DNA of 64,000 bases from Winogradskyella helgolandensis (GTDB lineage Bacteria > Bacteroidota > Bacteroidia > Flavobacteriales > Flavobacteriaceae). The stretch covers positions 682,001-746,000 of the forward strand of contig NZ_JABFHO010000001.1 in the NCBI RefSeq assembly GCF_013404085.1, read 5' to 3'. Positions 9,383 to 18,898 of the stretch are shown piece after piece (the stretch's first letter is position 1; each line of letters opens with the position of its first letter). Made by a program: the position numbers and the translations under genes. A model generated the notes under the pieces. It was not told where the DNA came from and ran no database searches. It saw only the letters and a program-made list of their open reading frames with translations.

Positions 9383-11290
9383 ATGAAAAACTATAAAACA
9401 TTATTATTAATTACGTTGATGAGTGGTTTTTGCCTAACTGCTCAAAATAAAGATACTAAAAAAGCAGACAAGCAATTTGCACAATACGAATTTGTAAAAG
9501 CCGCAGAAAGCTACAACAAACTCGTAGACAATGGTAAAGCTGATGCTTATGTATATGGACAACTTGCTGAAAGTTATTATAACATTTTTAATACTGAAGC
9601 AGCTGAACGTTGGTATGCTAAAGCATTAGAAACATCTGATAACCCAGAAATGGTATACAAGTACTCACAAATGCTAAAAGCAAATGGTAAGTATGACGAA
9701 TCTAACAAACAGATGGATAAATTTGCAACGCTACGTCCTTCAGATGACAGAGCTACAGCTTATAGAAAAAACCCTGATTACCTTCCTAAGATTTTAGAAC
9801 AAGGTAAAAAGTTTAATGTTCAAAATGCAGATTTCAATTCTGAACAATCTGATTTTGGTGGTACTATGAGTGAAGGTAAATTATACATCACATCGGGTCG
9901 TAACGATAGTCGTAAAACTTATGGATGGAACGATCAGCCGTTTTTAGATATTTACACAATTACTAAAAATACTGACGGAACATACCAAGAAGCAACTTTA
10001 GCAAATAATAAAATCAATACGAGATACCACGAAGGTTTAGTATCGTTTTCTCCAGATGGTAAAACCATGTATTTTTCTAGAGAAAGTTATTACGAAAAAG
10101 ATTTTCAAAAGGATTCTTTAAGCAGTACAAAATTCAGTCAACTTTATTTATTTAAAGCGACTAAATTAGGGGATGATTGGGATACTATAGAAGCATTAGC
10201 TGTTAATAGTGAAAATTACTCAGTTAAAAATCCTTCTGTCAGTACTGATGGGAAAACCTTATATTTTTCTTCGAATATGCCAGAAGGTTTTGGTGGATTT
10301 GATATTTATAAAGCACCAATAAACGATGATGGTACATTAGGTGAAGCTGAAAACTTAGGTCAAAAAGTAAATACTGAAGGTCAAGAAATGTTCCCATACA
10401 TTAGTAGTAACAACACTTTATATTTCTCTTCAAACGGACATTTAGGACTTGGTGGATTAGACGTCTTTTATACAAAAGTAATTGACGGTAAAATAGCGCC
10501 TGTTCGTAATGTAGGTATTCCTATTAACAGTAATGCTGATGATTTTGCTTTCTCTATTGATGAAGAGAATGATGAAGGGTTTGTATCTTCCAACAGAACT
10601 GGTGGAAAAGGTAGCGACGATATTTACGCATTTAAAAAACTACAACCACTTTGTGATGTACTAATTAGTGCTACTGTTTTAGATGATAAAACACGTGAAC
10701 CTATTAGTGGAGCAGCAGTTTCATTATTTGATGCAGAAGGAAACAAAGTCGTTTCAAAAACAACTAATGAAGAAGGTGTTGCTGAATTTATCGTGGAATG
10801 TGAAGAAGATTCAGAACTTGAAGTTGTAATGGATGGCTTTGATAGCAAAAAAGTGCAAGTTAAAGGTTCTAATGACGAAGAAAATAATGTTCAAATTTCT
10901 TTAGACCCTATTGAAAAGTTAATCGTAGATGAATCAATTAATTTAGCACCAATTTTCTTCGAATTTGATGAGTCAAATATTACAGCACAAGCGGCTTTTG
11001 AATTAGACAAATTAGTTCAGATAATGAACAAATATCCTGAAATGGTTATTGAAGCAACATCACATACAGATAATAGAGGAACCGATACTTATAATAACGG
11101 ACTTTCTGATCGCAGAGCTAAAACGACGGTTCAGTATGTAATTTCTAAAGGTATTGATGAAGCTCGTATTACTGGTGAAGGTAAAGGTGAAACGGAACCA
11201 AAAGTAGATTGTTCAGGTGGTTGTACAAAAGCACAACATGCAGAAAATAGACGCTCAGAGTTTATTATTGTTAGCCCAACAGCTGAATAA
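9383..11290 (+). CDS. OmpA-family protein with TPR, PD40 propeller and peptidoglycan-binding domain
   Basis: A 635-aa periplasmic/outer-membrane protein. A signal peptide (through LTAQ) is followed by TPR-like helices (about residues 20-130), PD40/WD40-like beta-propeller repeats (FSPDGKTMYFS, STDGKTLYFSS, about 150-420) and a carboxypeptidase-regulatory-like domain (about 425-500). A C-terminal OmpA domain holds FFEFDESNIT and the peptidoglycan-contact region SHTDNRG...NGLSDRRA. This layout matches the PorE-like partner of PorP/SprF proteins in T9SS and gliding loci. It ends the three-gene operon and is followed by a strong terminator. Confidence 0.93.
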   Translation: MKNYKTLLLITLMSGFCLTAQNKDTKKADKQFAQYEFVKAAESYNKLVDNGKADAYVYGQLAESYYNIFNTEAAERWYAKALETSDNPEMVYKYSQMLKANGKYDESNKQMDKFATLRPSDDRATAYRKNPDYLPKILEQGKKFNVQNADFNSEQSDFGGTMSEGKLYITSGRNDSRKTYGWNDQPFLDIYTITKNTDGTYQEATLANNKINTRYHEGLVSFSPDGKTMYFSRESYYEKDFQKDSLSSTKFSQLYLFKATKLGDDWDTIEALAVNSENYSVKNPSVSTDGKTLYFSSNMPEGFGGFDIYKAPINDDGTLGEAENLGQKVNTEGQEMFPYISSNNTLYFSSNGHLGLGGLDVFYTKVIDGKIAPVRNVGIPINSNADDFAFSIDEENDEGFVSSNRTGGKGSDDIYAFKKLQPLCDVLISATVLDDKTREPISGAAVSLFDAEGNKVVSKTTNEEGVAEFIVECEEDSELEVVMDGFDSKKVQVKGSNDEENNVQISLDPIEKLIVDESINLAPIFFEFDESNITAQAAFELDKLVQIMNKYPEMVIEATSHTDNRGTDTYNNGLSDRRAKTTVQYVISKGIDEARITGEGKGETEPKVDCSGGCTKAQHAENRRSEFIIVSPTAE

Positions 11291-11311
11291 ACCCTAGTTA
11301 ACATAAAAATT

Positions 11312-11345
11312 AAAAAGCCTATTCTTTAAAACGAATAGGCTTTTT
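11312..11345. terminator. Bidirectional intrinsic terminator after the ompA-type gene
   Basis: A 13-bp perfect stem (11312-11324 pairing with 11333-11345) with an 8-nt loop. It has a T-run on the plus side and an A-run on the other side, between two convergent genes, so it can end transcription from both. Confidence 0.9.
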
Positions 11346-11348
11346 CTT

Positions 11349-11816
11349 TTACCATTTTTTATATGGAAATTTACTTAATTGAGAATTGTAATATTTAATA
11401 TCACCTGTAACTTCCATTCCAACCCAATTCGGTTTTTCAAAGTTTTCAGATTCCGAATTTAATTCAACCTCAGCAATAACTAAACCTTCATTATCACCAT
11501 AAAATTCATCTATTTCAAAAGTGTGATCATTAGATTTAACTTCATAACGCGTTTTATCAATAATTCCAGGTTCACAAAGTTGTAATAAGGCTTCAGCTTC
11601 TGATTTAGAGATGTCTTTCTCCCACTCAAAACGTGATAAACCATTAGCAGTAGATTTTCCTTTAACAGTTAAATACCCTTTGTCATTTTTTAATCGAACT
11701 CTCACTGTTCGCTCTTTATCACTATTTAAAAAACCTTGTTTTATAGTGTAACTCCTATACGCTTCTGTTTTAAAAGCCACAGAGTTCACCAAAAATTTTC
11801 GTTCTATTTCTATCAT
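11349..11816 (-). CDS. CYTH domain protein (triphosphate tunnel metalloenzyme)
   Basis: A 155-aa single CYTH domain. The start EIERKFLV carries the diagnostic ExExK motif. Paired basic residues (RTVRVRLK, YLTVKGK) and acidic residues (FEIDEF, GLVIAEVEL) on alternating beta-strands line the expected triphosphate-binding tunnel. Bacterial homologues hydrolyse inorganic triphosphate or thiamine triphosphate, or have unknown substrates. An open frame extends one codon upstream with GTG, but the ATG at 11816 places the ExExK motif at the usual position. It converges on the preceding operon across a shared terminator. Confidence 0.88.
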   Translation of the reverse strand: MIEIERKFLVNSVAFKTEAYRSYTIKQGFLNSDKERTVRVRLKNDKGYLTVKGKSTANGLSRFEWEKDISKSEAEALLQLCEPGIIDKTRYEVKSNDHTFEIDEFYGDNEGLVIAEVELNSESENFEKPNWVGMEVTGDIKYYNSQLSKFPYKKW

Positions 11817-11869
11817 CACAAGTCTTAATAATTACAATTTAAAAGGCATTTAATGCCTAAATTTACAGT

Positions 11870-12982
11870 ATGATTAACGATTTACCAATAAGAAAGATAA
11901 TTCATGTAGATATGGATGCATTTTATGCCTCTGTAGCACAGATGGATTATCCAGAACTTAAAGGTAAACCCATTGCTGTTGGAGGTAGCGGAACACGAGG
12001 TGTTGTAAGTGCTGCAAGTTACGAGGCACGTAAATTTGGAGTCAAAAGTGCCATGTCTGGACGGTTAGCTATAAAATTATGTCCCGAACTTATTTTTGTA
12101 AAAACAGATTTTGAGCGTTATACTGAAATCTCTAAACGCATCCGAAAAATTTTTATTGAATATACCGACTTAGTAGAACCATTATCCTTAGATGAAGCCT
12201 ATTTAGATGTTACAGAAAACAAAATGGGATTCCCTAGCGCCTCATTAATTGCTGAAGAGATACGACAACGGATTTTCAACGAAGTGGGCTTAACGGCTTC
12301 CGCAGGGATCTCTATTAATAAATTTATCGCTAAAATAGCCAGTGATTATAATAAACCCAATGGCCAGAAAACGGTAAATCCAGAAGATGTCATTCCTTTT
12401 TTAGAAGATTTAGACATTCGCAAATTTTATGGTGTTGGTAAAGTGACCGCTGAAAAAATGTATCAAAAAGGCATTTTTACAGGAAAAGATTTAAAATTGA
12501 AATCCTTAGAGTATTTAGACGCCAATTTTGGAAAATCGGGTCGCTATTATTACGATGTGGTACGAGGCGTACATACAAGCGAAGTAAAACCTAATAGAAT
12601 TAGAAAGTCTTTAGCAGCAGAACGCACTTTTAATGAAAACCTATCGTCTGAAATTTTTATGCTAGAAAAACTTGAGCATATCGCAGAAGAAGTCTCTAAA
12701 CGATTACAGAAAAGTAAAGTAGCAGGAAAAACAATCACCCTAAAAATAAAGTATAGCGATTTTACCTTGCAGACACGGAGCAAAACCTTGCCTTATTATG
12801 TTAGTGAAAAAACGTTAATTCTAGAAACTGCAAAAGATCTACTCTATCAAGACATTATGAAAAATTCAGTTCGACTCCTAGGTATTTCCTTATCAAATTT
12901 AAATACCGAAAAATCTAAAAAAATGAAACCGACAAACCTTGAAAAAAAATCCGTTAGTGTGCAATTAAAATTTACCTTTTAA
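11870..12982 (+). CDS. dinB: DNA polymerase IV (Y family)
   Basis: A 370-aa error-prone translesion polymerase. The catalytic motif VDMDAFYASVAQ lies near residue 13, followed by the steric-gate region, LSLDEAYLDVT (second carboxylates) and SAGISINKFIAKIASDYNKPNG. The helix-hairpin-helix segment KFYGVGKVTAEKM and a C-terminal little-finger domain follow. Length and motif order fit DinB. No LexA-type box was recognised upstream. It faces the pyk operon across a shared terminator. Confidence 0.96.
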   Translation: MINDLPIRKIIHVDMDAFYASVAQMDYPELKGKPIAVGGSGTRGVVSAASYEARKFGVKSAMSGRLAIKLCPELIFVKTDFERYTEISKRIRKIFIEYTDLVEPLSLDEAYLDVTENKMGFPSASLIAEEIRQRIFNEVGLTASAGISINKFIAKIASDYNKPNGQKTVNPEDVIPFLEDLDIRKFYGVGKVTAEKMYQKGIFTGKDLKLKSLEYLDANFGKSGRYYYDVVRGVHTSEVKPNRIRKSLAAERTFNENLSSEIFMLEKLEHIAEEVSKRLQKSKVAGKTITLKIKYSDFTLQTRSKTLPYYVSEKTLILETAKDLLYQDIMKNSVRLLGISLSNLNTEKSKKMKPTNLEKKSVSVQLKFTF

Positions 12983-13040
12983 TTTAAACGCGTTTAATAA
13001 CCATCTAACAGACTTAGGATTTAGAACATATAGTTAAAAA

Positions 13041-13074
13041 AAATGCAGTATCGTTTAACAACAATACTGCATTT
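13041..13074. terminator. Bidirectional terminator between dinB and pyk
   Basis: An 11-bp perfect stem (13041-13051 with 13064-13074), loop 12 nt. There is an eight-base A-run on the left (a T-run for the minus-strand pyk transcript) and TTT on the right. It sits between convergent genes. Confidence 0.88.
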
Positions 13075-13102
13075 ACTTTATCTTAATTATTAAAGCTACT
13101 GT

Positions 13103-14545
13103 TTAGAAACTACAGCTTTCTATTTCAGAAACTCGCAACGTATTTACCATACCTTTATCTTGTATTGGCATTGCCGCTAAACTAATTAGCATGTCTCCGA
13201 CTTCTAAATATCCTTTTTTACAAGCCATAGCATTTACGTCTTCTATGGTTTCATCTGTACTTACGTATTTATCATAATAAAAAGCTGTAACACCCCAAAG
13301 AAGACTCAGTTGTGTTAATATGCGTTTGTTTGATGTAAATACTAAAATATGAGCAGATGGTCTCCAAGCCGAAATCTGAAAAGCTGTATAGCCACTATTA
13401 GTTAAAGTAGAAATTGCTTTTGCATTAATCTCATTCGCCATGTTTGCTGCGTGATAACAAATAGCTTTAGTAATATATCTTTTAGTACGAATATGAGGAG
13501 GTGATTGTGGCACCTCAATAAGTGGTGAATCTTCTACACTACGTATAATATTTGACATTTGACGAATCACCTGAACAGGATACTGCCCAACAGACGTTTC
13601 ACCAGATAACATTACAGCATCTGCACCATCCATAACAGAGTTAGCGACATCATTAACTTCAGCACGTGTTGGTGTTAAACTTGTAATCATGGTTTCCATC
13701 ATTTGGGTTGCAATAATTACAGGAATTCTAGCACGTTTGGCTCTTAAAACTAATTGCTTTTGAATTAATGGTACTTCTTCTGCAGGAATTTCAACACCTA
13801 AATCACCACGAGCTACCATTAAGCCATCACAATAGGCTACAATTTTATCGATATTCTCAACCGCTTCTGGCTTTTCAATTTTAGCGATAATTGGAATTTT
13901 ATGCTCACTATGCTCACTAATTAAACGCTCTAATTGCATTAAATCTTCTGCATGACGCACAAATGATAAAGCCATCCAATCTACTTTCTGACCAATTGCA
14001 AAAATGGCATCTTCAATATCCTTTTCTGTTAAAGCAGGTTGTGAAATATTAGTGTTAGGAAGGTTTACCCCTTTCTTAGATTTTAAAGGCCCACCTTGTA
14101 TAACTCTTGCTTTAACCTCAGAAATTTTATCTGTAGAAACAACTTCAAAAATTAATTTTCCATCATCTAATAATATACGTTCGCCTGGCTGTGCATCTTG
14201 TGGAAACTTATCATACGTCATGTAAACACGTTCTTTAGTTCCTTCAAAACGCTCACCAGTTGCAAAAATAATTTCGTCACCTGGATTTACAAACACTTCA
14301 CCTTTCATGGTTCCAACGCGTAATTTAGGACCTTGAAGATCTCCTAAGATTGAAGCATTATAACCAAATTCTTCATTAAGCTCTCTAATCATTTTAATAC
14401 GTTCTTCAACGTCTTTATAATCTGCATGAGAAAAATTAATTCTGAATACGTTACAGCCTTCATCTAGCATTGCTTTTAATACCTCTTTTGTACTAGTTGC
14501 TGGACCTAAAGTTGCTACTATTTTTGTTTTCTTGTTTATTGACAT
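13103..14545 (-). CDS. pyk: Pyruvate kinase
   Basis: A 480-aa glycolytic enzyme converting phosphoenolpyruvate and ADP to pyruvate and ATP. Diagnostic motifs are KIVATLGPAT at the N-terminus, INFSHADY, the active-site signature IAKIEKPEAVENID and MVARGDLGVEIP, followed by a C-terminal regulatory domain. The first in-frame start is a TTG immediately before the ATG at 14545; the ATG is chosen. The stop of the upstream IPExxxVDY gene is 4 bp away, so both are probably on one transcript with rnc, fabF and acpP. Confidence 0.97.
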   Translation of the reverse strand: MSINKKTKIVATLGPATSTKEVLKAMLDEGCNVFRINFSHADYKDVEERIKMIRELNEEFGYNASILGDLQGPKLRVGTMKGEVFVNPGDEIIFATGERFEGTKERVYMTYDKFPQDAQPGERILLDDGKLIFEVVSTDKISEVKARVIQGGPLKSKKGVNLPNTNISQPALTEKDIEDAIFAIGQKVDWMALSFVRHAEDLMQLERLISEHSEHKIPIIAKIEKPEAVENIDKIVAYCDGLMVARGDLGVEIPAEEVPLIQKQLVLRAKRARIPVIIATQMMETMITSLTPTRAEVNDVANSVMDGADAVMLSGETSVGQYPVQVIRQMSNIIRSVEDSPLIEVPQSPPHIRTKRYITKAICYHAANMANEINAKAISTLTNSGYTAFQISAWRPSAHILVFTSNKRILTQLSLLWGVTAFYYDKYVSTDETIEDVNAMACKKGYLEVGDMLISLAAMPIQDKGMVNTLRVSEIESCSF

Positions 14546-14549
14546 CAAT

Positions 14550-15029
14550 CTAAAATATTAAATGGTCTTTCGACTTTATTTTTAACGGATCTACCGTATA
14601 ACTGGTTATAACTTGCGGAATGGCTTGTATCTTTTTTAAGATAAGCTTCTCATCCACATTCTTTATTTCGTCTGAAACTTTAATGAAATAATCTACTTTT
14701 TTATATTCGGAAATTAAATGGAATGTTTTGAGCACTTTCTCAGAATCACTAAATAATGTTCCTGTACTACTTAAACTATCTTCTTCTTTTTGACAAACGT
14801 TAGAAATTAAATTCCATAACACATATTCCGTTTCATTATCCCATTCATAAATACTGTATGAGGATTCTAAATACTTAAAGTCTATATCTTTCTGCTTACG
14901 TTCTAACTTAAGCTCTAAATGCTTGTTGAGCAAATAGGCCAATCGATAATCTTCTAACCTACAATGAATCGCAATTAGTTTATAGGAATCATCATAGAAA
15001 TCATCTACCTGAAGTTTATGTAAAGCCAT
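14550..15029 (-). CDS. IPExxxVDY family protein
   Basis: A 159-aa protein of a Bacteroidota-specific family of unknown function that is characteristically found between rnc and pyk, as here. The family motif appears as ISEYKKVDY near residue 110, so the proline of IPExxxVDY is replaced by serine while E and VDY are kept. It is mixed charged, with no signal peptide or membrane segment. Identification rests on position plus the motif remnant. Function unknown. Confidence 0.82.
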   Translation of the reverse strand: MALHKLQVDDFYDDSYKLIAIHCRLEDYRLAYLLNKHLELKLERKQKDIDFKYLESSYSIYEWDNETEYVLWNLISNVCQKEEDSLSSTGTLFSDSEKVLKTFHLISEYKKVDYFIKVSDEIKNVDEKLILKKIQAIPQVITSYTVDPLKIKSKDHLIF

Positions 15030-15158
15030 ACAATTATAACTTTGAACGGTAAATATAGTATATTAATCGCTGTAATTTATTAAGATTATGCTAAGATTAG
15101 GTCTTAAAATCTACGAAAACGTTATAGTTCGTTTGATTTAATTCTATTGTGAAAAATA

Positions 15159-15899
15159 TTACTGAACCTTGGTAATCTGATTCTGTAAAGCAAAAAATGC
15201 ACGTTTAGATGCTTTTTCTTCTGCCTTTTTCTTTGAGGTTGCTCTTGCTTTAGAAACCACCTTATTATTAATAGTAAGCTTTACAGAAAAGTGCTTTAAC
15301 TCATCCTTACCTGTGTCTTCGTACACTTCATAATCAAAAGTATTTTTCTCTTTTTGGCACCACTCTATTAATAAACTCTTATAACTAATAACTTTGCCTT
15401 CTAAAGATTCAATATCAACATGCGGATTTATAACACGCTTATTTATAAATTTTTCACAATAGCTATAGCCTTTATCTAAATAAATAGCACCGACTAACGC
15501 TTCAAAAAGATTGCCGTGAATATTATTCCCAAAATTAGAGGTCGGAATTCTACTTTCTACAAAATCTATAAGTCGTAGTTCTTCACCTAGTTTATTAAGA
15601 TGCTCTCTGCTGACCACTTTAGAACGCATCTTGGTGAGATATCCTTCATCTCCATGTGGTACTTTTTCAAATAGATAAGCAGCAATTACGGAACCAAGTA
15701 TGGCATCTCCAACAAACTCTAAGCGTTCGTAGTTAATAGCATTCCCTTTATCGTCCTTTAAATTCATAGAACGATGCGTAAATGCTGTGATATAAAGCGA
15801 TTTAGACTTGGGCTTAAACCCAATTACCTCTTTAATTTTAAAAAAAAAATTCCCGTCTTCTTGAGAGCGGGAATTTAATATGTTACGAATGAAGCTCAT
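15159..15899 (-). CDS. rnc: Ribonuclease III
   Basis: A 246-aa double-stranded-RNA endonuclease for rRNA and mRNA processing. The RNase III signature NYERLEFVGDAILG is near residue 60, with downstream acidic residues (GNLFEALVGAIYLD). A C-terminal double-stranded RNA-binding domain (about residues 170-240; SYKSLLIEWCQK ... KKKAEEKASKRAFFAL) follows. It lies 7 bp after fabF in the same direction. Confidence 0.97.
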   Translation of the reverse strand: MSFIRNILNSRSQEDGNFFFKIKEVIGFKPKSKSLYITAFTHRSMNLKDDKGNAINYERLEFVGDAILGSVIAAYLFEKVPHGDEGYLTKMRSKVVSREHLNKLGEELRLIDFVESRIPTSNFGNNIHGNLFEALVGAIYLDKGYSYCEKFINKRVINPHVDIESLEGKVISYKSLLIEWCQKEKNTFDYEVYEDTGKDELKHFSVKLTINNKVVSKARATSKKKAEEKASKRAFFALQNQITKVQ

Positions 15900-15906
15900 T
15901 CGGGAT

Positions 15907-17157
15907 TTAATCTAATTTTTTGAATAGTACACAAGCGTTATGTCCGCCAAATCCAAATGTGTTACTCATCGCGACTTTAATATCTCGTTTCTGAGCTTTA
16001 TTGAGCGTTAAATTTAATTCTGGATCTATGTTTTCGTCAACCATTTTATGGTTAATTGTTGGCGGTATAATACCATGCTCCATTGCTAAAATAGAAGCAA
16101 TTGCCTCAATAGCTCCAGCAGCACCCAACAAGTGACCTGTCATAGATTTTGTAGAATTAATATTTATGTTTTTAGCATGACTGCCAAATACTGTTGATAT
16201 AGCTTTTAACTCGGCAACATCACCCAAAGGTGTTGATGTACCGTGTGTATTTATATGGTCTACATCTTCAGGCTTTAGACCCGCATTTTCTAAACAATTT
16301 TTCATTACCGCAACAACACCTATGCCTTCAGGATGAGGCGCTGTCATATGATACGCATCCGAAGATAAACCTCCACCTAAAACTTCTGCATAGATTTTAG
16401 CTCCTCTTGCTTTTGCGTGTTCGTACTCTTCTAAAACAATAGCTCCAGCTCCTTCACCCAATACAAAACCATCTCTAGTTGCATCAAATGGTCTAGAAGC
16501 CGTTTCAGGACTCTCGTTTCGAGTACTCATTGCATGCATAGCATTAAATCCACCCATACCAGCAATAGTAACTGCAGCTTCACTTCCTCCTGTTATAATC
16601 ACATCACAAGACCCTAAACGTATAGTGTTTAAAGCATCGATCATTGAATTTGCAGAAGAAGCACAAGCAGATACTGTAGTATAGTTAGGTCCCATAAAAC
16701 CATATTTTATAGATATGTTTCCAGGCGCTATATCAGCAATCATTTTTGGAATAAAACGTGGATTAAATCGAGGTGTTCCATCACCAGCAGCAAAGTTTAA
16801 CACTTCTTCTTGAAATGTTTCTAAACCACCGATACCAGCTCCCCAAATAACTCCAACTCTTAATTTGTTTATGGCATCTAGATCTAGTTTTGAGTCTGCA
16901 ATTGCTTCATCTGAAGCGACCATTGCATACTGCGAAAACTTATCCATTTGACGCGCTAATTTCCTGTCAATAAAATCAGTAACTTCAAAGTTTTTTATTT
17001 CACAAGCGAACTGAGTTTTGAACTTTTCAGGGTCAAAATGTGTTACACGAGCGGCACCACTTTTACCACTAATAAGAGCATCCCAATATTCTTCTATTGT
17101 ATTTCCTATTGGTGTAAGTGCACCTAAACCCGTTACTACGACTCGCTTTAATTCCAT
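15907..17157 (-). CDS. fabF: Beta-ketoacyl-ACP synthase II
   Basis: A 416-aa condensing enzyme of fatty-acid elongation. The catalytic cysteine sits in VSACASSANS, the two histidines in NTHGTSTPLGD and SMTGHLLGAAG, and the C-terminal glycine motif is NTFGFGGHNA. It lies 13 bp downstream of acpP, its substrate carrier, and 7 bp upstream of rnc. Confidence 0.98.
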   Translation of the reverse strand: MELKRVVVTGLGALTPIGNTIEEYWDALISGKSGAARVTHFDPEKFKTQFACEIKNFEVTDFIDRKLARQMDKFSQYAMVASDEAIADSKLDLDAINKLRVGVIWGAGIGGLETFQEEVLNFAAGDGTPRFNPRFIPKMIADIAPGNISIKYGFMGPNYTTVSACASSANSMIDALNTIRLGSCDVIITGGSEAAVTIAGMGGFNAMHAMSTRNESPETASRPFDATRDGFVLGEGAGAIVLEEYEHAKARGAKIYAEVLGGGLSSDAYHMTAPHPEGIGVVAVMKNCLENAGLKPEDVDHINTHGTSTPLGDVAELKAISTVFGSHAKNININSTKSMTGHLLGAAGAIEAIASILAMEHGIIPPTINHKMVDENIDPELNLTLNKAQKRDIKVAMSNTFGFGGHNACVLFKKLD

Positions 17158-17170
17158 AAAAATTGAGTTA

Positions 17171-17404
17171 TTATTTTGCTGCTTCTATATAAGAAACCGC
17201 TTGACCAACTGTTGCTATGTTCTCAGCTTGATCGTCTGGTATTTGAATATCGAATTCTTTTTCAAATTCCATTATTAATTCTACAGTATCTAATGAATCC
17301 GCTCCTAAATCGTTTGTGAAGCTTGCTTCAGTTACAACTTCGTTTTCATCAACACCTAATTTATCTACGATAATCGCTTTTACTCGTGATGCAATGTCTG
17401 ACAT
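17171..17404 (-). CDS. acpP: Acyl carrier protein
   Basis: A 77-aa acidic four-helix carrier. Ser37 in the DSLD motif is the 4'-phosphopantetheine attachment site. It is the first gene of the acpP-fabF-rnc-IPExxxVDY-pyk run. A TAnnTTTG-like box (TATTTTTG, reverse strand, 17436-17443) lies about 30 bp upstream of the start, consistent with a Bacteroidota promoter, though no clear -33 box was found. Confidence 0.98.
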   Translation of the reverse strand: MSDIASRVKAIIVDKLGVDENEVVTEASFTNDLGADSLDTVELIMEFEKEFDIQIPDDQAENIATVGQAVSYIEAAK

Positions 17405-17586
17405 AATTTTTTAATTTTAAGTTTTAATTAGATGGCAAAAATAAAAAACTTTATTTGAATATTCATCTTTACCGATAAAATGTGTTTTTAATTTAGTAAA
17501 AATAAAGATAAAGTATTTTGGAATTGCCCTAATTGTTAATTATTATTCTTTTTTTTGTTCGAATAATTGAAGAAATATACCTGTAA

Positions 17587-18150
17587 ATGAAACGTGTTGT
17601 AATTTTTGCGTCCGGAAGTGGCTCTAATGCTGAAAATTTAATTAAGTTTTTTCACAACAGCGATAATGCGTCTGTTATTCAAGTACTAACTAACAATCCT
17701 CATGCCAAAGTTTTAGATCGCTGTAAAAAACTAAATGTTAGCGCCTTATCTTTCAATAGAATTGCATTTTCAAAATCAGATGATGTCTTAAATATATTAA
17801 AAGCATCTCAACCAGATCTTATTGTGTTAGCTGGCTTCCTTTGGAAGTTTCCTGAATTCATATTAAAAGCATACAATAATAAAGTCATTAATATTCATCC
17901 TGCGTTGTTACCAAATTATGGAGGAAAAGGAATGTACGGTATGAATGTGCACCAAGCTGTTGTAGAAAACAAAGAAACTGAAACCGGAATCACTATTCAT
18001 TATGTAAATGAAAATTATGACGAAGGAGCTATAATCTTTCAAGCAAAATGTAAGGTTTCATCTACGGATTCTGCCGAAGATGTTGCAGAAAAGATTCATT
18101 TGTTGGAGATGGAGCATTTTCCAGAGGTCGTTAATGAGTTATTAAAATAA
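17587..18150 (+). CDS. purN: Phosphoribosylglycinamide formyltransferase
   Basis: A 187-aa folate-dependent formyltransferase (GAR to FGAR in purine synthesis). N-terminal ASGSGSNAENL binds the phosphoribosyl substrate. INIHPALLPNYGGKGMYG carries the catalytic Asn-His pair, and HYVNENYDEGAII holds the catalytic Asp. It is divergent from acpP. It begins a plus-strand run that ends with purF, another purine gene. Confidence 0.96.
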   Translation: MKRVVIFASGSGSNAENLIKFFHNSDNASVIQVLTNNPHAKVLDRCKKLNVSALSFNRIAFSKSDDVLNILKASQPDLIVLAGFLWKFPEFILKAYNNKVINIHPALLPNYGGKGMYGMNVHQAVVENKETETGITIHYVNENYDEGAIIFQAKCKVSSTDSAEDVAEKIHLLEMEHFPEVVNELLK

Positions 18151-18176
18151 GATTCCCGTTTTCACAGGAACTAAAC

Positions 18177-18818
18177 ATGAGTAAAAAGAAAAAAAAATAT
18201 TATACCGTTTGGAAAGGCCATAAAAAAGGAGTGTATAACACTTGGAATGCCTGTAAAGCCCAAATTAAAGATTATCAAGGTGCACAATATAAATCTTTCC
18301 CAACGCTTGATGAAGCCGAAAAAGCACTAAAAGGGAATTACTTTGATTATATAGGAAAAAACAAGTCCTTTTCAAGTGGACTTTCTGAAACAGAACTAAA
18401 AAAAATAGGACAACCCAACTACAATTCTATTTCTGTTGATGCAGCTTCAAGTGGAAATCCAGGCATCATGGAATACAGAGGTGTAGATACCAAAACAAAA
18501 AAACAACTCTTCCATCAAGGACCTTTTGAACAAGGCACTAATAACATTGGAGAATTTTTAGCTTTAGTTCACGGTTTAGCTTTTCTAAAACAACATAATA
18601 GTAATCGCATTATGTACACCGATTCGAGAACTGCCATGAGTTGGGTGCGTAAAAAAACCTGTAATTCGAAACTAGAACGGAATGCTAAAAACAAACCTGT
18701 TTATGATTTGGTAGATCGTGCTGTACAATGGTTAAAAACTAATGAATACTCTACTACTATTGTGAAATGGGAAACTAAAGCTTGGGGAGAGATTCCTGCG
18801 GATTTTGGGAGGAAGTAA
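18177..18818 (+). CDS. Viroplasmin-RNase H fusion (ribonuclease HI type)
   Basis: A 213-aa protein. An N-terminal caulimovirus viroplasmin-like RNA/DNA-hybrid-binding domain (about residues 8-52; YYTVWKGHKKGVYNTWNAC, FPTLDEAEKAL) is followed by an RNase H domain from about 80. Catalytic carboxylates are visible in SVDAASSGNPG (Asp), NNIGEFLALVHGL (Glu) and YTDSRTAMSWV (Asp). It degrades RNA in RNA:DNA hybrids. It lies 26 bp after purN. Confidence 0.93.
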   Translation: MSKKKKKYYTVWKGHKKGVYNTWNACKAQIKDYQGAQYKSFPTLDEAEKALKGNYFDYIGKNKSFSSGLSETELKKIGQPNYNSISVDAASSGNPGIMEYRGVDTKTKKQLFHQGPFEQGTNNIGEFLALVHGLAFLKQHNSNRIMYTDSRTAMSWVRKKTCNSKLERNAKNKPVYDLVDRAVQWLKTNEYSTTIVKWETKAWGEIPADFGRK

Positions 18819-18868
18819 ATCTATTTTGCATTCCATCAATTGATGTTTCACAAGGAATATATTTTACG

Positions 18869-18876
18869 TAAATTTG
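18869..18876 (+). promoter_or_regulatory. TAnnTTTG-type -7 box upstream of the PfkB kinase
   Basis: TAAATTTG matches the Bacteroidota -7 consensus and ends 22 bp before the start codon at 18899. No clear -33 TTG at the preferred distance was seen. Confidence 0.45.
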
Positions 18877-18898
18877 CACTTTAATCCAAACTGCTTTT